Shown here: piece by piece, positions 6,311-9,435 of the stretch | Layout: each line of letters starts with the position of its first letter | Position numbering within the stretch: the first letter of the stretch is position 1 | Source: Patescibacteria group bacterium | Lineage (GTDB): Bacteria > Patescibacteriota > Gracilibacteria > UBA1369 > PNNO01 | Direction: 5' to 3' | Assembly (NCBI GenBank): GCA_024275695.1 | Contig: JAJRYP010000032.1 | Location: 1 to 9,435, forward strand | Length of the DNA: 9,435 nt | Translations under genes and position numbers: made by a program | The notes under the pieces: generated by a model | What the model was told of the DNA's origin: nothing | What the model saw: only the letters and a program-made list of their open reading frames with translations | The model's database searches: none

Positions 6311-7642
6311 CTATTTCGGAGGAATAAAAAATAAGAACTTCTTCCTTTCACGAAATTTAGAATACATCCATGATCCGATTATTATTAAAATATAAACAAT
6401 AAATATATACATTAAACTTTTAATATTTGTTATTAATTCAAAATAAATAATAAATATAGTTGCTGTCGCAAGTCCCAATATCGCAATTAAAGCCAAAATA
6501 CCTTTTGTTTTTGTTTTTTTACGTATTTTGAAGTTAGCATAGGCAATTAAAAGTGACACAAGAAGAAATGTTATACTTCCAAATTTAATAATCAATTCAA
6601 GGCTTCCCGTTAAAATAAACAAATAAGAAGTTAAGAACATGAATATAATTGAATATTTTGGAATATAAGTTTTGATTCGCGTTGCCAATATTTTTGGGAA
6701 ATATCCATCGTCGGCAACCACGGCCATTAAACGGGAAGCTCCGAATATGGTTCCGTTTATGGCGCTTGCCGTAGCCAAAACAGCGCCAAAAATCACTATA
6801 AAAAGACCTATGTCCCCTAAAATTTCAAAAGACCCCGCGGCAAGCGCGTATTCTTTATCCGTAATTAGTTGTGTTTTGGAAATAGCCATTAAAGCGCCAA
6901 TTGCCAAAACAACATAAATAAATGTAGCCAAACCGATCGAACTGTAAATAGCCCTTGGTATATTTTTATCCGGATCTCTCATTTCGTTTGTCGCGTGTAT
7001 TACGAGCTGAAATCCTTCATAAGCAACAAAAGTTATTGACGCGACAATAATAATATCAATTACGTTAAATCCGTTATTGAAAATCGGCAAAATATTTTGT
7101 ATATCGCCTTTATCAGCCAACAAGACGGAAATACCGAATAAAATCGATAATTTGAGATACACCAGAATATCTTCGATTTTCCCCATACCTTTTACGCTCA
7201 ACAGATTAATAACTGTAAAGAAAAGCAAAACAAGGCCGGCTATTATATTTTTATATAATTCATAACTGGCCGAAGGCAAAATACTTGAAACATAAGAAGC
7301 GAATGTAAAAGCGTATAAGGCCAAAGTGCTAATATAACCAAAAGTTATAAGCCATCCAATTACGGAAGCGGAAAAATGGGAATTAATAAAAGTTTTCTTA
7401 TAAAATGAATATGTGGCCCCTTCATCTTTATAATAAATTGCCAATTTCACATAAGAATAGGCCGCAAGCAGCGCCAATATACCCCCAATCAAAATCGCGA
7501 TCGGAGTCGCATTCCCCACTTTTTCCACAGATATACCCAAAATTGCAAAAATACCACCGCCAACCATTCCGCCAAGCGCAATTGCGATCAATTCAAAAAT
7601 ACCCAACGGCTGTTTTCTTTCTTTTGTAAATTCTTTTTTCAT
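6311..7642 (-). CDS. APC-superfamily amino acid permease
   Basis: A 443-residue membrane protein of the usual length, with about twelve hydrophobic segments. The first helix carries the glycine-rich unwound motif GGMVGGGIFAILG (24-36), which in this superfamily binds the amino and carboxyl groups of the substrate. The segment around FVAYEGFQLVIHATNEMRD (205-223), followed by PDKNIPRAI, matches the helix-6 region and its conserved loop. It is likely to import amino acids in symport with a proton or by exchange; the substrate cannot be told. It is the first gene of the minus-strand block and would be expressed from the intergenic region 7643-7733, shared with the divergent antiporter. The start lacks a ribosome binding site. 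A short basic stretch (MKKEFTKERKQ) precedes the first helix, as expected. The stop is TAG. Confidence 0.9.
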   Translation of the reverse strand: MKKEFTKERKQPLGIFELIAIALGGMVGGGIFAILGISVEKVGNATPIAILIGGILALLAAYSYVKLAIYYKDEGATYSFYKKTFINSHFSASVIGWLITFGYISTLALYAFTFASYVSSILPSASYELYKNIIAGLVLLFFTVINLLSVKGMGKIEDILVYLKLSILFGISVLLADKGDIQNILPIFNNGFNVIDIIIVASITFVAYEGFQLVIHATNEMRDPDKNIPRAIYSSIGLATFIYVVLAIGALMAISKTQLITDKEYALAAGSFEILGDIGLFIVIFGAVLATASAINGTIFGASRLMAVVADDGYFPKILATRIKTYIPKYSIIFMFLTSYLFILTGSLELIIKFGSITFLLVSLLIAYANFKIRKKTKTKGILALIAILGLATATIFIIYFELITNIKSLMYIFIVYILIIIGSWMYSKFRERKKFLFFIPPK

Positions 7643-7689
7643 TAAGTTAAATATAACTCACATTAAATATATATTAAAGTTTTTCGTAA

Positions 7690-7699
7690 TTTGCGCAAA
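7690..7699. promoter_or_regulatory. Palindrome TTTGCGCAAA in the divergent promoter region
   Basis: A perfect 10-bp palindrome near the middle of the 91-base gap between the divergently oriented permease and antiporter genes. It lies 6 bases upstream of TATACT (7706-7711), a possible -10 box for the antiporter. On the minus strand TTGCGC is followed 16-17 bases later by the AT-rich TAATATA, a weak match for a permease promoter. It could be a shared operator for both genes; this rests only on symmetry and position. Confidence 0.3.
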
Positions 7700-7733
7700 A
7701 AGGAATATACTTAAAAAAAATAATCAAAATGTC

Positions 7734-8900
7734 ATGAATTTAAGTTTATTATTAGCCGCGATTTTTTTTCTTACTTTTCTCTTTGGAAGATTAATTGAAA
7801 AAATAAAAATCCCATGGATTTTCGCGGCTCTTTTTTTAGGATTAATCCTCTCTTCAAATAATCCGTTCAGCGCAATCACGTCATCCGGAAATTTCAAATT
7901 TTTATCCGAACTCGGAATGTATTTCCTTTTATTTATCATAGGACTCGAACTTCAAATAAGTAAAATATTCAAACAGGGCAGATTTATTTCAAAATTAACA
8001 TTCCTGCTGATTCTAACCGAAACTTTTTTCGGGAGTTTAATCGTACATTATATTTTTAATGTCTCATGGGGAATTTCAATTCTTGTCGCCTCCTCTTTCG
8101 CGACTGTGGGAGAAGCGGTTTTAATTCCAATTTTAGATGAATTTAAAATTACAAAAACAAAATTCGGACAAACACTGCTCGGGGTTGGGACTTTGGATGA
8201 TATTGTTGAAGTAATTACGGTCATTATTGCTTCGGCTCTTTTAGGTTATTCGGCCGGATACAGCGGATCATCTTTGATAAATAATTTACTGATTCTTGGA
8301 ATACTTTTCTTTATTCCGTTCTTGTTACTTCTTTTCAGAAAAGAATTAAATCATTTTAAATTTAAAAAAATCCCCGTCCTCTTTCTTTTCAGTCTTTTTA
8401 TTATTTTTTTACTGGTCGGAATTGGAGAACTTGTCGGCGCGGGTGCAATCGGAGCTTTAATTGCGGGAATTTCTTTAAAAGAGATTCTTAACGAAAAACA
8501 AATAAAACATATTGAATCAGCAAGCAGAATTGTTGCTTATGGGTTTTTTGTGCCCATTTTCTTTATTAGCGTCGGACTGGAAACAAACATAGCATTTATA
8601 TTATCAGCTCCGCTTCTGGTTTTGCTTATAGTGGCAATGACAAAAAGTACAAAAATTATTACAAGTTATTTAACGGCAAGAAAAGAAATAGGTCCAAAAA
8701 AATCAATTTTGCTTGGAATCGGGCTTTCCGCAAAATTCAGTACAAGTATAGTTATAATAACAATGTTTGTTGATAACAACATTATTTCATCCGAACTTTA
8801 TTCCGTTCTTATCGGAGCAATGATACTTTCAAAATTTATTATTCCGGTTTTATTCTCTCAATTACTGGAAAGATGGGAACCTGAATTTAAAAAAGTGTAA
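7734..8900 (+). CDS. Cation:proton antiporter, CPA2 family (Kef/Nap-like), membrane domain only
   Basis: A 388-residue protein made of about eleven to twelve membrane segments, the size of a CPA2 transport domain without a nucleotide-binding RCK/TrkA-N tail. The key family features are visible: FATVGEAVLIPILDE (122-136), corresponding to the unwound-helix segment; the acidic pair LDD (154-156), whose two aspartates carry protons and cations in this family; and FFISVGLE (276-283) in the late helix. It probably exchanges Na+ or K+ for H+ at the cytoplasmic membrane and serves pH and salt balance. Lacking the cytosolic regulatory domain, it is closer to simple Na+/H+ exchangers than to KefB/KefC. 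The ATG at 7734 is the only sensible start, since the ATG at 7729 stops after two codons. No ribosome site is seen. The gene is divergent from the permease and followed by the HtrA gene after 122 bases. The stop is TAA. Confidence 0.9.
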   Translation: MNLSLLLAAIFFLTFLFGRLIEKIKIPWIFAALFLGLILSSNNPFSAITSSGNFKFLSELGMYFLLFIIGLELQISKIFKQGRFISKLTFLLILTETFFGSLIVHYIFNVSWGISILVASSFATVGEAVLIPILDEFKITKTKFGQTLLGVGTLDDIVEVITVIIASALLGYSAGYSGSSLINNLLILGILFFIPFLLLLFRKELNHFKFKKIPVLFLFSLFIIFLLVGIGELVGAGAIGALIAGISLKEILNEKQIKHIESASRIVAYGFFVPIFFISVGLETNIAFILSAPLLVLLIVAMTKSTKIITSYLTARKEIGPKKSILLGIGLSAKFSTSIVIITMFVDNNIISSELYSVLIGAMILSKFIIPVLFSQLLERWEPEFKKV

Positions 8901-8911
8901 AGAAATAAGCT

Positions 8912-8943
8912 TTGTCAAACATTTTTTACGAGGATATGTTGAC
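8912..8943 (+). promoter_or_regulatory. Upstream promoter-like pair and imperfect inverted repeat before HtrA
   Basis: TTGTCA (8912-8917) and TATGTT (8935-8940) are 17 bases apart, a second weaker promoter in tandem with the main one. The same DNA forms an inverted repeat, GTCAAACAT (8914-8922) with ATGTTGAC (8936-8943), perfect apart from one unpaired A. The right arm overlaps the -35 box of the downstream promoter. Confidence 0.35.
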
Positions 8944-8971
8944 CCTCAAATTCAAAATTCTATAATGAGGG
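8939..8971 (+). promoter_or_regulatory. HtrA promoter with embedded inverted repeat
   Basis: TTGACC (8939-8944) and TATAAT (8961-8966) are 16 bases apart, a strong sigma70-type promoter. Transcription would start near 8973 with a leader of about 50 bases. CCCTCA (8943-8948) and TGAGGG (8966-8971) are inverted copies that flank the spacer and touch both promoter boxes. A repressor bound there would block RNA polymerase. This differs from the CIRCE and HAIR heat-shock operators as I know them, so the regulator, if any, is unknown. Confidence 0.65.
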
Positions 8972-9022
8972 ATGCCAATAAATCAAAGGTGTTTTAAACA
9001 AATATTTTTAACCCCTTCTATC

Positions 9023-9435
9023 ATGGACAAGAAAGAAATCGCAAAAAATCTCATAATCTCCATAGTAAGCGCCGGAATAACGGCATTAATCATAACTTTG
9101 CTGGTAACGAGCAGTTTATCGACTGAAAATAAATCACAAAATGATAATTCAAATAATCCCTCAAGCGAACTAACCAATGCCCTTGAACAAAAAGATTATG
9201 TTTCACAAGAAGATTTAGTCATAAGCGCGGTTGAAAAAGCATCTCCGGCTGTTGTTTCAATAATTATATCCAAAGACGTTCCCGTACTTGAACAATATTA
9301 TGAAGATTACGGCGATCCGTTTGGCGATCCTTTTTTTGGGCGAGGTTTTTCGTTTAGAATTCCAAAATATCGCGACAGCGGAGAAACCGAAAAAAAAGAA
9401 ATCGGAGGAGGTTCCGGCTTCCTGGTATCTTCCGA
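9023..9435 (+). CDS. HtrA/DegP-type serine protease, N-terminal part (cut by the window end)
   Basis: The first 137 codons are present. A short basic start (MDKKEIAKN) leads into one hydrophobic helix (about 9-29), giving an N-terminal membrane anchor or uncleaved signal. A polar Asn/Ser-rich linker follows, then the start of the trypsin-like domain: AVEKASPAVVSI (69-80), a Gly/Asp/Pro/Phe-rich insert (97-110, with GDPF repeated), and GGGSGF (128-133), which opens the protease barrel strand preceding the catalytic His. The catalytic His, Asp and Ser and any PDZ domain lie beyond the window. Family members degrade or refold damaged proteins outside the cytoplasmic membrane. The gene has its own promoter with inverted repeats, consistent with stress control. 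The ATG at 9023 has no ribosome site, but it is the only start that includes the whole anchor. Confidence 0.9.
   Translation, partial: MDKKEIAKNLIISIVSAGITALIITLLVTSSLSTENKSQNDNSNNPSSELTNALEQKDYVSQEDLVISAVEKASPAVVSIIISKDVPVLEQYYEDYGDPFGDPFFGRGFSFRIPKYRDSGETEKKEIGGGSGFLVSS

Noticed and set aside
1..9435. tRNA, rRNA, CRISPR arrays, insertion sequences and long direct repeats
   Set aside because: Looked for by eye on both strands; no cloverleaf, spaced repeats, transposase motifs or terminal inverted repeats were found.

Overview
The window looks like AT-rich bacterial chromosome with small gaps between genes. It carries seven complete protein genes and the start of an eighth. The promoters I can see are bacterial sigma70-like (TTGACT-N17-TATAAT before the ABC gene, TTGACC-N16-TATAAT before the HtrA gene), which argues against an archaeon. 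None of the eight starts has a convincing Shine-Dalgarno sequence. A TrmB-type regulator, a bacterial HtrA protease, compact single-domain transporters and SD-less starts would fit a Patescibacteria (CPR)-like genome. That placement is an inference; no rRNA or other taxonomic marker is present.

Layout. Positions 1-268 hold a possible divergent gene start at the left edge (minus strand), a palindrome, a compact foldable element at about 92-156, and a strong promoter for an ABC half-exporter (269-2029, +). Next comes an AT-rich pair: a TrmB-family regulator (2090-2860, +) and a small radical-SAM-like protein (2970-3824, +). The gap between these two holds a 10-bp palindrome, an extended -10 promoter and an 11-bp hairpin directly against the radical SAM start codon. 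A convergent minus-strand block follows, read from right to left: an APC amino acid permease (7642-6311), a membrane-anchored extracytoplasmic protein of unknown function (6271-5393) and a PiT-family phosphate transporter (5366-3828). Gaps of 39 and 26 bases suggest one operon. A divergent CPA2-type cation:proton antiporter (7734-8900, +) is followed by the N-terminal part of an HtrA/DegP-type protease (9023 to the window end, +) with its own promoter and overlapping inverted repeats.

How the genes may work together. Most of the window serves the cell envelope: export, amino acid uptake, phosphate uptake, ion/pH homeostasis and envelope proteolysis. These are plausible housekeeping functions for an organism that depends on imported nutrients. 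The TrmB and radical SAM pair is the part least explained by known functions. Regulator, palindrome, promoter, leader hairpin and a Cys-rich enzyme form a self-contained cassette that is the best candidate here for an undescribed system, though nothing in the sequence reveals its substrate.
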